A stretch of DNA of 64,000 nt from Vitrella brassicaformis. Taxonomy: Eukaryota > Sar > Vitrellaceae. The notes beneath the pieces were generated by a model, which was given only the letters and a program-made list of their open reading frames with translations, made no database searches and was not told where the DNA came from. The first letter of the stretch is position 1; each line of letters starts with the position of its first letter. The DNA lies in contig CDMY01000284.1 of assembly GCA_001179505.1 (NCBI GenBank), positions 67,556-131,555 on the forward strand, in the 5' to 3' direction. The translations under genes and the position numbers were made by a program. Below, piece after piece: positions 11,549 to 23,620 of this stretch.

Positions 11549-13466
11549 AGGGCCGCTGCCCTTCTTCTAAGCGCCCACAAGGCCACCCCGGTTGGGTTGA
11601 CGGCCACCACTGCTCGAGCACCTCCCGCCACCACTTCTTGAGCCGCATAATGGCATCCTGTGACTCGCTCCTGGCCTCCCACACGCCCCTCCATGTGTAC
11701 TCCCAGTACATATATTTCCCGCGCACACCATTCCACCCCCACCCCTCCATCCAGTCGGCCTCCATGGCCTCGGCGCTGTCGGGCGCCGGGCCAATGACCT
11801 CGACGGCCATGCCGGGCTGGAAGGGGAGGTACAGCAGTGGCGGGGCTGGTGGGGATGGGAGGGGGTTGCCAGGTGGCGTGTATGGGGGCTCAGCCAGCCC
11901 AGAGGTGGCAGCCGGAGCGGCGGGGGTGGAGGAGGCCGGAGGAGGTGCGGTAGGGCTGGTGGCCGCCCTGTGGAGCTCTGCCTTGCAGGCAGCCGCCACC
12001 TCGTCTGACTCCTTCAGAAAGGCTTTCTTGGCCTTCAAACCCGCGAGCTCGGCCATCAGGCCCGACTGCGCGCTCTGAAAGGGACAGCATACAGGCCACG
12101 TGTGTCAAAAGGTCTCGGTGTGTGCATCGCCGAAGGCGTACCACTCCCTCCATGAGGGCCTCTATCTCGGCCTTGAGGGCCTCTATCTGCGCCTTGAGGG
12201 GCGGCTGTCGCCTCTGAGGAACAAATCATACCATCAGGAGAGAGGCAATCGGTGTGCTCCACTGCACCAGACAGAGAGAGAATGCATTGGCTTTTGCATT
12301 GGCTTGCATACCTCTCTGCTTCTCGAGGCCCTGCGCCAGCTGGCCGCGGAGCTCCTCGTCAGTCATGGCAGCCACGCGCTTCTTGAGCTCCTCCTGCCAC
12401 ATAAACGGACACGTCACGGAAGCCATGTATTGTCAATCCAACGGAACTCCCTCTCAAGTGTGAGGCTGCTTACGCCTGGGAACTTGAGGGCCAGCAGCTT
12501 GGCGCTCCTCTTGGCCGCGTTGAAGTCCCGGGTGTGGAGGTCAATGTCCTTGGCGTCTGCCGGTGCCCTGGCGACGGCAGATGGCGGCACGTACAGCGCC
12601 ATGGGCGGGCGCTCACACAAAGGGGATGATACGGGGGTGCTCTCCGCTCACAGGCAGCAACAGGCGCCAGCAACAATCGGCCCACTCGAAGAGGAGGTCG
12701 TCGAGGTCGCACTTGGTGAAGGACTTGAGCATGGCAATGCCCTCACTGAAGGTGCTCATTGCCTCGCCGTCCACTATCATGCCCTGCTAACGATTCACAA
12801 GCCAGCCGCGATCCTTACACGCCTCCAGGTACTCCCCAGAGACGAAGACATCCGCTGGAAGTAGCCGATGAATGCTTGAGAAGAGAAATGGTCGGATGAT
12901 GTGCGCGATGGTCTGATTGTTGAACATGTAGTCGGAAGCCACGTGGTCCGCCCCGACCAGCTTCAACTCCAGCGCCGGCACCGGGCCGAAATGCTGAGCA
13001 CATGACCGGCCAGCAGTTCGCGCAAGTCACTGACGAGATCATCTGCCAGCACGATGGCCTCCTGCTCGTCCTTGGCACGGTTCATCTTGTCGCACAAGTC
13101 AGGGATGTTGTATGTGGACTGGAAGTCCGTGATGATCGTCCAGTCATCACCTGACCGACCACCACACAGACATACCCACAAGATGAATGAATGGATGGAT
13201 GATCTGTGTGCCCCTGCCCGCCCCTGCTTACCCAGGTAGTCCATTGCCACAACGGACACGTGCTTCGCTGGGCGTCCATCCGGCCTCAGCACGCCTTGTT
13301 TGGCTCCATCGAAATAGGGCCGCACAAACGGCGTGTCCAGCCACTTGCGCTCCTCGTTGCCGACCGATGCCGCCACATGCCGGAGCCGCGAGGCCTCCTG
13401 TCGCGCTTCAAACTCTCTCTCGCACAGCTTGAAGTCGGGGCGCCCAGACGCTTCTCGACTTCCTGC
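11547..13466 (-). CDS. Array member A: modular protein with frame breaks, unrecognised
   Basis: Minus-strand segments: 13466-13233 (EREFEARQEASRLRHVAA ... VSVVAMDYLG), intron 13232-13151, 13150-12800 (DDWTIITDFQSTYNIPDL ... LAGHVLSIS, then in another frame PALELKLVGADHVASDY), about 12775-12620 (DLDDLLFEWADCCWRLLL), about 12602-12475 (NAAKRSAKLLALKFPG), about 12395-12310 (ELKKRVAAMTDEELRGQL), about 12215-12140 (LKAQIEALKAEIEALMEG) and 12075-11547 (AELAGLKAKKAFLKESDEV, a Pro/Ala-rich linker, then GMAVEVIGPAPDS and a Trp-rich end). A one-base deletion relative to the 13.67-kb copy breaks the frame near 12990. It may be a decaying gene, or the 13466-12800 part may be a separate unit. Confidence 0.45.
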
Positions 13467-13499
13467 CACACGGACAAATCACATGGATGGTGAGCACGA

Positions 13500-13840
13500 G
13501 GCGAGTGTGAGGCTGCTTACCTCCGGGAACTTGACGGCCAGCAGCTTGGCGCTCCTCTTGGCCGCCTTGTCGTCTCGTCTGAATTATTCCACCCATGAAT
13601 TGGCCGACCCAGAAACAGGCAAAGAAACAGGCAAAGAAACAGTCCAGCCGCAACTCCAGCGCCCGCATCCGTGCCCGAATGCTGAGGAGGTGACCCGCCA
13701 GACGAATTTTGCGGAGGATTTTGCGGAAAAAAAGCTCTCCGTCGTCTCCCGTCGAGAATTCTCGCTGATGCAATCGTCATGCCTCCGTGAGGACGCCCCG
13801 CCATCAACGATTTAGGCTTTCGTGAAACCGCTTTCCCCAA
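13500..13840 (-). pseudogene. Degenerate 5' copy of the array module
   Basis: One frame reads LAGHLLSIRARMRALELRL then FWVGQFMGGIIQTR. The next bases continue the module only in another frame (AAKRSAKLLAVKFPE). Against the intact sequence in member A the frame shifts between IIQTR and AAKRS. The exon ends with FPE|gtaagc as in its relatives, but the next exon keeps the family sequence only after another frame change. I read it as a broken duplicate. Confidence 0.45.
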
Positions 13841-13862
13841 GCTTGCAAAAGGAGGGGAGCAA

Positions 13863-15473
13863 ATGGGGAAACAGCGTCAGAAGGAGAGGCTACAGGGAAA
13901 GGGCGACGACGAGCCCAAAGACCACCGTGGTTGGATAGCGCGAGAGAGGCCCCAGCGTGCGTGCCGACAGAAGCCACCTGGGCATCACTCGAGCGGGGGC
14001 GACAGTAACCCGGGCGAGAGGGGCGGCAGAGGTGGGCATGGCAATGGGAATGGCAAGTTGCTGCCATCACGCAAGAGAAGGCGATCGCCTCGAGCCCCCA
14101 CGGCACAGAAGCCGTCCGGCAAGCGGCAAGGCAGCCCGCCGCGAGAGCCCATTTCGTGCCAGCATGACGACCTCCTTAACTTCATGGCCGACTTCGATAG
14201 GCAGGGCATCAATGTGCCGCCGCTGGTGCGGGGGGATGGTGGGAATGGCGGTGTCAACGCACACTTTATCGTTGTGGGTGCGGGAGTTGCTGGTCTGACG
14301 GCTGCAGCTATGCTCAAGAGGAGGGGGTATCGGGTGATCGTCTTGGGAGGGAAGGGACAGGTGAGAAACGGATGAACGATTGACGACTTGTCCGTCCAGA
14401 CAGACATACCAGCGACTTGATGGATGTTTGTATGTTTGAATGTTTGTATGTATGTATGTGCCTCCCTTCCTTCCTTGTTGTGTTGTTCCTTCCTTCCTTC
14501 AGGGTTGGCGGCCGCATCCACACCAAGACACTTCCTGCCAAAGACAGCCTGCCTGAGACCAAGGTGAGTGAGCCGCAACGCAACACAACAGGCTTTCCGA
14601 CTCCCTTTGTTCCGCCCGCCTCATCTACATGCAGTACACGCACCGCACCGCACCCATCTGTCTCTGTCTGTGTGTGTGGTGTGGTGCACTCACTGCAGGT
14701 GGATCTCGGCGCCAACTGGCTGCACGTTGCACCAGGAGATCCGCACTATCCCTGGGATTTGGCGGCGGCACTTGGAATCGAAACTTCTGCTGTGATGGGT
14801 GAGCGAGACAGCGACGCAGCGGTTGTTCGTCGTTTCGCCACCACCAACCACCACCACTAACTAGACCATCTCTCTCCCCTCCCTGTCATGCAGGCGGCAA
14901 GTGGGAGCCGACCGAGTTTGCGAACTGGTATGACGAGCAAGGACGGCAGATACCGCAGGCCATCATCATCAAGTAAGCACAGATACCCCTCGTGCACCTT
15001 CTGTCAGCCCTCCATGCTCTCCTTCATGAACGCACCTGTGGTGCTGCAGGGCCCACCTTCTCACTGAGCGGGCGATGGCACACATGGTGGCCCAGAAGCA
15101 CAAGGAGGACCAAGCCACTACATCGCCAGGACCCTTCCCAGGCCAGCTGGCTGCCCTTCCCCCATTTCCCCCATCCGGCAGCAGCTCCTTCCAAGACTGG
15201 TTCGGCATTGCCCTCAACCACGCCCTCAACGAGGAGGCACAGGCGCGGGGGGAGCGGCGACGGGCCGACGAGAGGAATCGCAACAGGCGCAAGACCAGCC
15301 GCGCCCGTGAGCAGGCTGCATCGCTGGCGGCCGATCAGGCGGAGAGGGACGAGAGGGAGCTCGAGATGATTCGGCAGATGGGCACCAAGACCGCTCGCGT
15401 ACGGATCGGCATCTTGGCGAGATCGATGCCCTTCTCAACTGCAGATAATGGCGATTATAGTGCATGTGGGTGA
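13863..15473 (+). CDS. Truncated FAD-dependent amine-oxidase-like gene (possible pseudogene)
   Basis: The ATG at 13863 opens a basic, low-complexity leader, then a Rossmann FAD-binding segment: FIVVGAGVAGLTAAAMLKRR with VIVLGGKG. Later exons give VGGRIHTKTLP (14504-14563), VDLGANWLHVAPGDPHYPWD (from 14699), GGKWEPTEFANWYD and AHLLTERAMAHM, as in polyamine oxidases and LSD1-type enzymes. Four exon junctions are in phase, but the donor at 14361 and acceptor at 14502 leave the GGR motif one base out of frame. The ribose-binding Glu usually found after VIVL is Gly. The protein ends with a charged helix at TGA 15471-15473, lacking the substrate domain and second FAD-binding part of the roughly 450-residue family. 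Catalysis looks unlikely. Confidence 0.68.
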
Positions 15474-15477
15474 CAGG

Positions 15478-18400
15478 TTAACAGGCGGGGATCGCTTTCT
15501 CACCCATGTAGTTGACGTATTTTCTCCATCCCTTGACTTCATGCGGCTTGACAGTCCTGATGACGGGGTTGGACGGCGAGGGGCATGACTGGAGGCAGCA
15601 GTAGGCCTCTGACGGCTTGGCAGCGTTGGCATAGTAGTTGATGGCGTTGCACAGCTCCGTCTCCTCGATGGCCTCGCACTCCATTTTGCACAGCTCAACT
15701 GACCCAACTCCCGTCTTGCAGGCCCCACCAACCGCCAGGCACCCCAGCACCCAGGTCTCGCCCATCCCAATCTCATGCCAGTCCCCTGAAGTGGCTGCAT
15801 AGTGTCAAGCACGCATTGAGACATGCAGAAGAGACCTTTCAGGGATGTTCCTTGGGCTGGACTGGACTGACCGAAGCAGACGAATTCCTCCTTGTCTGTG
15901 TTGATTCTTTCGAGGAAGTGGGGGAGCTTGGTGGCCGAGATCTCCGCCAGAAGGGGACTGTCGCGGTCGCACGAGTAGGTCGGGGCGGCTGTCGAGCTGT
16001 CCTCACCCGCCTTGGTGTCCTTGATGCGGCAGCAACCGTGCATACCGGGGTGAGCTCCGACTGCACCCATGAAGCAGCGAGATGAGCAGAGCGGGAAGAT
16101 TTGTGTCTCATGGCTGTTCCAACCTTTCCTCTTGGTCACGAACGAGGTCCCGGGTTCAGCAATGATCTTGTAGACCTCCTCCATGTCCTTGCCGCCCCTT
16201 GTGCCGCGGATGAACCGCCCTATCCACTCCTTGGGCACGAGAGGCGGCCCCTCTGGCAGACCCTCTAGCTGCTGAGCCTTCACTTGCTTCACCTTCTTGC
16301 AAGGATTGCCTGCACGCATAAGTACATCACCGCAGCAGTCACTGAGTGCGTGAGTCGCCTGTCTGTGTGGCCTTGCTTGCCATAGATGGTGTCTCCGCAT
16401 TTGGAGAAGGTCGCCCGCTTGAAGACGCAAAGTGCCGTTGTGTTGTCCAGCGGGTATCTCATGTCGCCTTCGCAACTGCTGAGGGCATCCCGCCCCAAGA
16501 CCTCAGCGAACTCATCTTCCGGCAAAGCGTCTAAGAAGTATATTGTGTCGTTGTAATCGTGCCGCTGGAACCGATTTCTCAGCACTGTACAACGAGAGGC
16601 AGAGAGACACGTCGATGGCATGACGGGGAGTCAGTCTGCTGTATCTTGCTCACTTGGGATCTTCAGATAGATGGGCTTGTCAGTGCATCCGACAAGTATC
16701 TCCTTGTTGAACACTTTGAGATTGGCGATGGTCATGACAGCCTTGTCGCTATCCGAAAGCTCCGCCTCGACCGCCTCCGTGTCAGTCTCAGACTCGCTGC
16801 TCGGAGGAGCAACTGTTGGTTCAGGTGTGGTCTCGGATGCAGTGAGCTCAGGTGAGCGGGTTTTCCTCGGCGGGGGGTTGGATATGATGAACGACTCGAT
16901 CGATCCCTCACCCAGCCCGTCATCCTCCTCTTCCTCCCTCGCCCCCTCCTCCCTCTCCGCCACCCGTTTCGTCAGCTCGCCAAAGGCCCCCTCCCCTCCT
17001 ACCGTGCTGATGAAACTGCTGAGAACCTCCTCTGTGACGGGCTGCAGGCGATGGAACAGCATCTTGGGCTCGTCAGGAGAGTCGTTGAGGACTTGGCCGC
17101 CAAATGCGCGGCTGTAACAAGGGTCGCCGAAGGGGTTTTTGCAGCACTCGGGCCGCGTGAGGCGGAGACGGTAGCCGTTGAGGAGGTCAGGGGAGATGAG
17201 GACGAGGAACCACTCGTAGTGGTTGTCTGCGGGCTTGTCGTCGCCTTTGTATTCGGGATTGTCGATGAATTTGCCATGCCAGTTCTGACAGAAGAGCTCT
17301 CCCTCGCGAGTGGCCGCCATAGAAGAGAACAGACCGGGCCTGACATAGCATGTATACACGAACTTTGCCTCTCCTGCTGTCGGCTTGTCACGTGTGCTGC
17401 AAAGCACCTGAGTCTCTGTATGCCGCACAGTTCCTCACTGCTTTCTCTGAGCGCAGCGCACACGTCACCTCTCTGCGTTTTGCACTTGTGCACTCGACTG
17501 CACGCTGGCACCAGAAGCTTTGTGTACAGACCGGCGTTGTCCCGACGGACTGATCCCAAGGGAGAGAAACACACCGACACATGCACGGATGCACACGTGT
17601 GTATCTGTAGGAAAATGTCCAGCGGTCATACTCACCCAGGCACATGTATCTGTCGTCCCAGGATGTGTCTTGTGCGCCGCTGGGCTGCCACGGCAGGCAT
17701 GTCTCGCGGTCCTTCAAACTCGGAGATGCGTTATCCACAAATGAGAGGTCGGACGACTGAGGCCAGGCTCTGCTGACACAGACGTATCCCTTCTCGGGTG
17801 GGTCGACGATGTTGTACACTTCGATGCAGGTCTTGTCTGGGACAATCCTCTTCTCCCAGGTGATTCCAATGTCCGCACGACCGCTCCGGACGCACAGGGC
17901 CGCTTGCTTGACGTTGAGCACCTTCGTGCATTGGTACTGGTCGGGATTCATCTCGTCAGTTCTCTGGGCGAAGGCAAAATCATCAGGGAAGCGCGGCCAT
18001 GGCCTTTGAAGACCCTCTTTGTCTGAGTGGATAGACGAATGGCACGACAGACAAGTTGCACAGCAACGTCTGTCCAACACAATCGGTGGGTGGGCGATGG
18101 TGTCTTACTGGTCGCCCCGGCTCGATAGGTCAAGTAGATGTCATCGTCAAGATCCTCCCTGGTGAAGTACTTGTCCGCGGCCTCGCTTCTCGCGTCCCGA
18201 ACCAGCGTCCCTGAGAGCGTTCGAACCGGTCTAGGAATGCCAACCACATAGTTGCTGCCGCCTCCAGCCCCCTGGTGAGGAACTTGCCCGAGTACAAGGT
18301 GCATGAGCCTGTCTTCTTTGAGAACTCCCAAATCTCGCACTCCGACCTCTTGATGCACTTGTCACAACAGGACGCTGCACCTGGGTTGTCGTCCAGCGGA

Positions 18401-18885
18401 TTGTCGGCATGCCCCACACTCTGCTCGATAGCTCCCACAGGGCGTCGACTGTCGTCCTGCGACTCGCTGGAGGGAGAGGGTGGTGGCGCTTCGGCCTCGA
18501 TCAGGCCATCAGGAGGGTCCTTCTGCAGCCTTCTTGGCCGTCTGTCTTTGCGGACGCGTCACTTGAGTTGGATAAAGGCGGGTGGAGCTGGGAAGTCGTG
18601 GGGAAGGGGATGGGCTTCCATGTGTGTTTGCAGTAGGACGGATGCCAGGGGGGTGGGATTGCCGACTAATTTGCTATTCGGGTACGCTGTGCAGTCTGAA
18701 AACAAGGATACATGCATCGCATCGCCTTGCAGTGTGGGCTTCATCGCCCTCACTTCCTCACCGTGGCAGTCGCTGTATTGCTGTGTTCCTGTCCAGACAA
18801 TGGCTTTCGTTGCCAAGACACCAGCGCCGGCAAAGGCCGCTGCTAGACGACGCACCCAACGTCTCCCGTGGACGTGTTGTGGCAT
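15478..18885 (-). CDS. Cysteine-rich secreted/membrane protein with PAN/Apple-like domain
   Basis: Starting at 18885, the N-terminus has a hydrophobic signal/anchor (RLAAAFAGAGVLATKAIVW). About nine exons follow. The clearest domain is PAN/Apple-like (about 18410-18260): ASCCDKCIKRSECEIWEFS with TGSCTLYSGK, a fold that binds proteins or carbohydrates outside the cell. Further Cys-rich segments lie at 17980-17640 (KQAALCVRSGRADIGITWE), 17390-16640 (ECCKNPFGDPCY, then an acidic Ser/Thr/Pro linker), 16590-16380, 16300-16130, 16075-15870 and 15790-15478 (CLQSCPSPSNPV), ending four bases from the convergent amine-oxidase stop. Even Cys spacing suggests disulfides and export. The overall function is unknown; no catalytic motif is seen. 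Confidence 0.65.
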
Positions 18886-19439
18886 TCTCGGCCTCCTGCT
18901 ATGTCCATGGGGGAGAGCGGTGCACTCGTGTCATCAACCCATATAGACGGTGCACCTGTACCAAGCAGTGAGAACATACAGGCACGGATGGATATATACA
19001 GGCGCTGCAATGCATACCTGTGAAGGCGTGCCTCTCGGCGCAGCGCCGGGCACGATGTGGCCCAAGCGCTGGTGGCCCCTGCGGGGTGGGGAGAGAAGGG
19101 AGAGAGTCTATGGGAGAGACTGGGGCCTGAGCAGGACGTGCTGATCCGCGCCTTTTCAACAAGCAGAGAGAGAAGGAAACGCAGGGGAAGTGGGGGTCGC
19201 GGGAAAGAGAGAGAGTTGAGAGATTTGAGATTTGCGCGGATTCGGCTCTCTGATGCTTTAGGGTCGAGTAAAACAAGCCTTGGAGAGCGGAAGACAACAC
19301 ACCACCACAAAAACCTCCAACCTCCGCGCATGAGATCCACTGTACCATCTCCGAAGCATCACTAAGGCCAATCGCGCCTTTGATCTCTCGACGGACACCT
19401 CGGCATCTGGCGGCGAGGGGTGGAGGCACGTGTGAAGGC
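18886..19439. promoter_or_regulatory. Divergent spacer between the PAN and RND genes
   Basis: About 550 bp between two start codons that face away from each other, so it should hold both promoters. The middle (19150-19240) is GA-rich. I see no TATA box or other recognisable element. Confidence 0.4.
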
Positions 19440-22400
19440 ATGTTGAACAAGGTGAGAATGTTTCTGAGGAGGTGGCCCTTTATCGTGCCCCTCTCGTGGC
19501 TGGCCGTGTGCGGCATCATCGCCCTCATCGGCATCGGACACGGCCATCTCAAGGAAGGCAGATCCTACTTCGGTAGGCGAGGCGAGCGAAAGACCCAGAT
19601 AGATGTGCATAGGTACGCCTCCACTGTGTGTCCCAGGTGCATTGGATGCGGGATTCCAGGACCTCTTCACGCGCCCTGAGGAAGATCTGGATTGGCAGTT
19701 CGCTAGGAAGCACCACACCGCCCGCTTCAACCTCGCGGCGACTCTGCAGCAGGCCAACGACCCGGTGGCCGACCCGCCTTTGGCCCGCACAGAGGGTGAT
19801 GTGGAGAGATCCCTCACCTTCATGTTCTCGGTCGACGGCCTCAATGAGACTGCGAGTGGTGGTGATGGCGAGGAGACGTCGCGGCCGTCGGTGCTGACGC
19901 CGGAGCGGCTGCAGATCATGTGTGAGGTGGAGAAGGTGGTGGTCAAACACCCGCTCTACCGGGGGGTCTGCCAGAGGGACGCTGAGACCAATGAGTGCCT
20001 GCCGCAAGGTAAGACACACACCGGACCGGACAGGCACTCTCACAGGCGCGTCACTCACGAGATTGTCTTGTGCTTGTTGTGCGAGCAGAGGGCTCGGTGG
20101 TTAATCTTTTTTACGCTGATGCGGCGAAAATAATACAGGGGAATTTCAGTCACGACTGGAGCTGCCCGCTGCTGGAGGCCAAGAGCATCCAGAGCCGCCT
20201 CTTTCTGGGCCTGAGGCTCAGACCGAAAGATCTCGAGTTCTTCCTCGGAACGGACTTCAAGTGAGAGAGGACCAACCAGCCCACACACATCACATGGGCC
20301 ATCCGTCCACCCCACCCATTGCACATCACATCTCTCTCTCCGTGTTGTGTGTGTCGTTGTGTCAATCAGCGAGTCGTCTTATTCCACCAATCGTACCCGT
20401 TCGTTCATCCAGTTGGGTATGCCGCAGGAAGATCACTCGAAGGAGGTGGCCTTCTGGTCGGCACTCGGGGACGATCTTCACAAGTATCTGTCCGTCCAGC
20501 GGGACAGGTCTAACCCCTTCTCGGGCGTGTCGCCATACGCAGTTAGCGGGGAGGACGGCTGGGAGGCCGGCGAGGGCATGAGAATCCACATTTGGAGCAA
20601 ACCCATGTGGCAAATCGAAAGGTGAGCTGAGAAAAAAAGGTGTGTTGTCGTGAATGCGTGTGTCTGATGTGTGTATGTGAATGGCTGCATTGCAGGGATT
20701 TTCTTATGTCTAACGGTGGCCCGGCGCGTGCCACAATCCTCTCAGCGCTGGCTCTCATTCTCGCCGCTGCATATACACGATCGCTCATTATCGGCTTCAC
20801 ATGTAAGCACACGCGCCGGCACCTCACGAGCGGCCAAACATGTGTTTCTCTCCCCTCCCCCTGGCTGTATGTCTGTCGGATCCGATCAGGTGCGGTGATG
20901 GCTCTCTTGTCGTTTGGTGTGAGCCGTTTCCTGCTCATCCTGGTGTGCCAAGTTACCTACTTCGGCGCCCCCTGCCGCGCGTCGTTCCTCTTTTCCCTCA
21001 CACTCGCCCTCGCGACTCTCCTGATCACCGCACGGCCCACACACCAAAAGCCGCCCTTCCGGCGCCTGCTGCCCTTGATCGGTATGTGCTTTTCGGGCTC
21101 GATCGGCATCGCGACGTCGCAGCAGTTCCCCTTCCAGGCCATCGGTGTGTTCGGCATGCTGGTGCTGGCCTTCACCATGGCCTCGTTCTGGCTTATCCTC
21201 CCGCACATCTTCCTGTGTGTGGAGCAGTATGAGCGGCCCGTCAGCAGTAAGGTTGCGGAGAGGTGCGCGAGGCTCTGGCGGCGGTCTTCTGTCGAGCAGG
21301 GGGATATGGACGGCACCAAGGCCGAGGAACCTCCTTCCTCATCTTCTGAAGAGCGGGAGCCGGTGGTGGGCTTTGGCCAAATACCCCCTATCGTCGAGGA
21401 GGCTCCCGGGGAGGAGGACGAGGCGGCTGCAGGAGCTGGTGGTAGTGGTGGTGGTGGTGACTCCAACCGCAACAGCAATGCCGAGCAGGCAGACAGCCCC
21501 AAGGAGCCCTCGGACCCCTCGACCGACTCGCCCCCCTCCAGCCCATCCGACCTCCCCAGCAAGATACAAAAGATGCAGTCCGACCCCGGCAGCCGCTCGT
21601 CGAGCAGCGCGTCCACCGCCCTAACCTTCGGCCGCAAAGCCACCATACGCGAGCAGGACAGCCGAACCATCGTCATGAGTACTGCGGGGGACAGCCCTTG
21701 TGCGGGCGAGAGGGGCCTGTGGGGGAGAGTGTCGAGATGGCTGAAGGGGAGAGGGGGCAAGGCTCTCAGCGGCGGAGCCATCGTCGCGGGCCTGGTGGTT
21801 GTGGGGCTGTCTCTGGGGCTGGTCAAATGGAGGGTCACTGACGGGAGTGTATCGGAACAGCTGTTCGCGGACAACCACATGTTCTCAGGTAGGCACCTGG
21901 GCGGACAGCACAGCACAGAGAGAGAGGCCTGCCTGGGTCCTCCATGCACGCGTGCTTTCCTTCTCCTTGTCTGCGTTGCGTGCGTGACAATCAGAGTCGT
22001 TCGAGCACTTTGCGGGGTGGTTCAAGGGCAACGCGGGCCCGACGTACCTGCCTGTGGAGCTGTACTGGAGGCTGCCCACACACACGGCGAGTGGGAGTGA
22101 GGACAAGGCCGTCAAGAGGGACTGGGAGGCCGTGTGTGCCGACTTCCCTCCCACCGACCTACCCACCACTCTGCGGCAGATGGAGGAAGTCTGCAAAACC
22201 ATCGAGGAGCCCCTGAAGTGCCACGACGACCTCCTGCCCTCATGCACGTAAGCCAAAGGCCGACAAGTCTAACTTTCGTGTTGATGAATGTGCGTGATAT
22301 CGCCATTCTTGTTTTGTCTGCAGGCATCCGATTGTGGCTGAGAATCAGTCGTTTGTGGTGCCCGACACCCTGATCTGCCCCCACCGGTCCCTCCCGGGAT

Positions 22401-23586
22401 TCGACCCAGACGACGTCACCTGGGCCGACAACGTCACCACGGCCGAGCTCCTTGAGCTGAAGGAGACGATGCCCAACAGCGTCATCACCATCAACGGGGA
22501 GCCGACGTTCCTCGCCGTGCGGTTCTACACGACCGTGCTGCGCTTCGCCACCTACCCCGAGATGGTGCCTCTGGCCAAGTATCTCGAGAGATGGGAGGGA
22601 GAGCTGCGCGACCAGGGGCAGCAGGTGGCCGTCACTGGCGGCGAGGCGCTCGAGTACGTCAACTACGAGACGCTCAAGTACTTCCCGTGGGAGATCATCT
22701 TCATGTTCCTTATCGGCATGTGCATCCTGCTGGTCTTGCTCACCCTCACCCTGCAAAACTACATGCTCGGCCCCATGGCGGTGAGTTAGCACAACACGCA
22801 CACCAACACAACACAGCTCATCCGTTGAACGAGTGAATGATTAATGCATCCCCCCTGTCTGTCTGTCTGTCTGCCTGTGCAGCTGTTTTCGATGGCGTGT
22901 GCAATGGTGGTCATGCAGGGCATCGCGTCGATGGCGTGCTATGGGCGCATCGGGGCCTACGAGGGGGTCAACCTGGCGCTCTCCGTCACACACTTATGCG
23001 TACCAACGTAAGAAACCGAACCGCACACACAAGAGACACACCCAGCCAGGCGTCAATGTCCTCCCTCCTGTTGTTTGTGTCCTTGGCCTCAGGTTACTCC
23101 TGGCGATATTCTATGCTGTGGCGTCCTGGTGAGCACCGATGGGATCACATGCACACACACACACACACACAGAGAGAGAGAGGGTGGGGTGCTTGCTTCT
23201 AGCTGACGTCAGTCACTGTGTGTGTTGCCACTTTGTGTGATGTGTTGTGTGTTAACTGCAGGGAGGGTATATCTGATCGTGTAGGTCGTGTGAAGGCTGC
23301 GCTGAGAGGGGGCGCACCGGCGGCGGCCGTGTACTCTGTCTATGTCGTGATGGCGGGGTCACTCTTCTCGGTCACCGAGTCTGTGCCGCTCATGAAGGTA
23401 CACACACACACAGAGAGAGAGAGAGAGGGGCAGGGTGAATGTTGTGTGCTTGTTCGTGTGGTTTGTGTGGTTCAGTTTGGTTTGCTGGCACTGATTGCTG
23501 CCGCCACGGGCCTGGTGATGGCGTTCCTCATATTCTTGCCGGTATGCAGACACACACACACACATCCACACACACACACATGATGG

Positions 23587-23620
<34 letters not shown>

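Noticed and set aside
12100-12864. Long plus-strand open frame in the array
   Set aside because: Minus-strand exons in the same interval show the repeated family modules and splice sites; the plus frame is a shadow.
16180-16230. Relation of WIGRFIRGTRGG in the PAN gene to the WVGQFM tail
   Set aside because: Only a few residues agree and the nucleotides do not match; probably chance.
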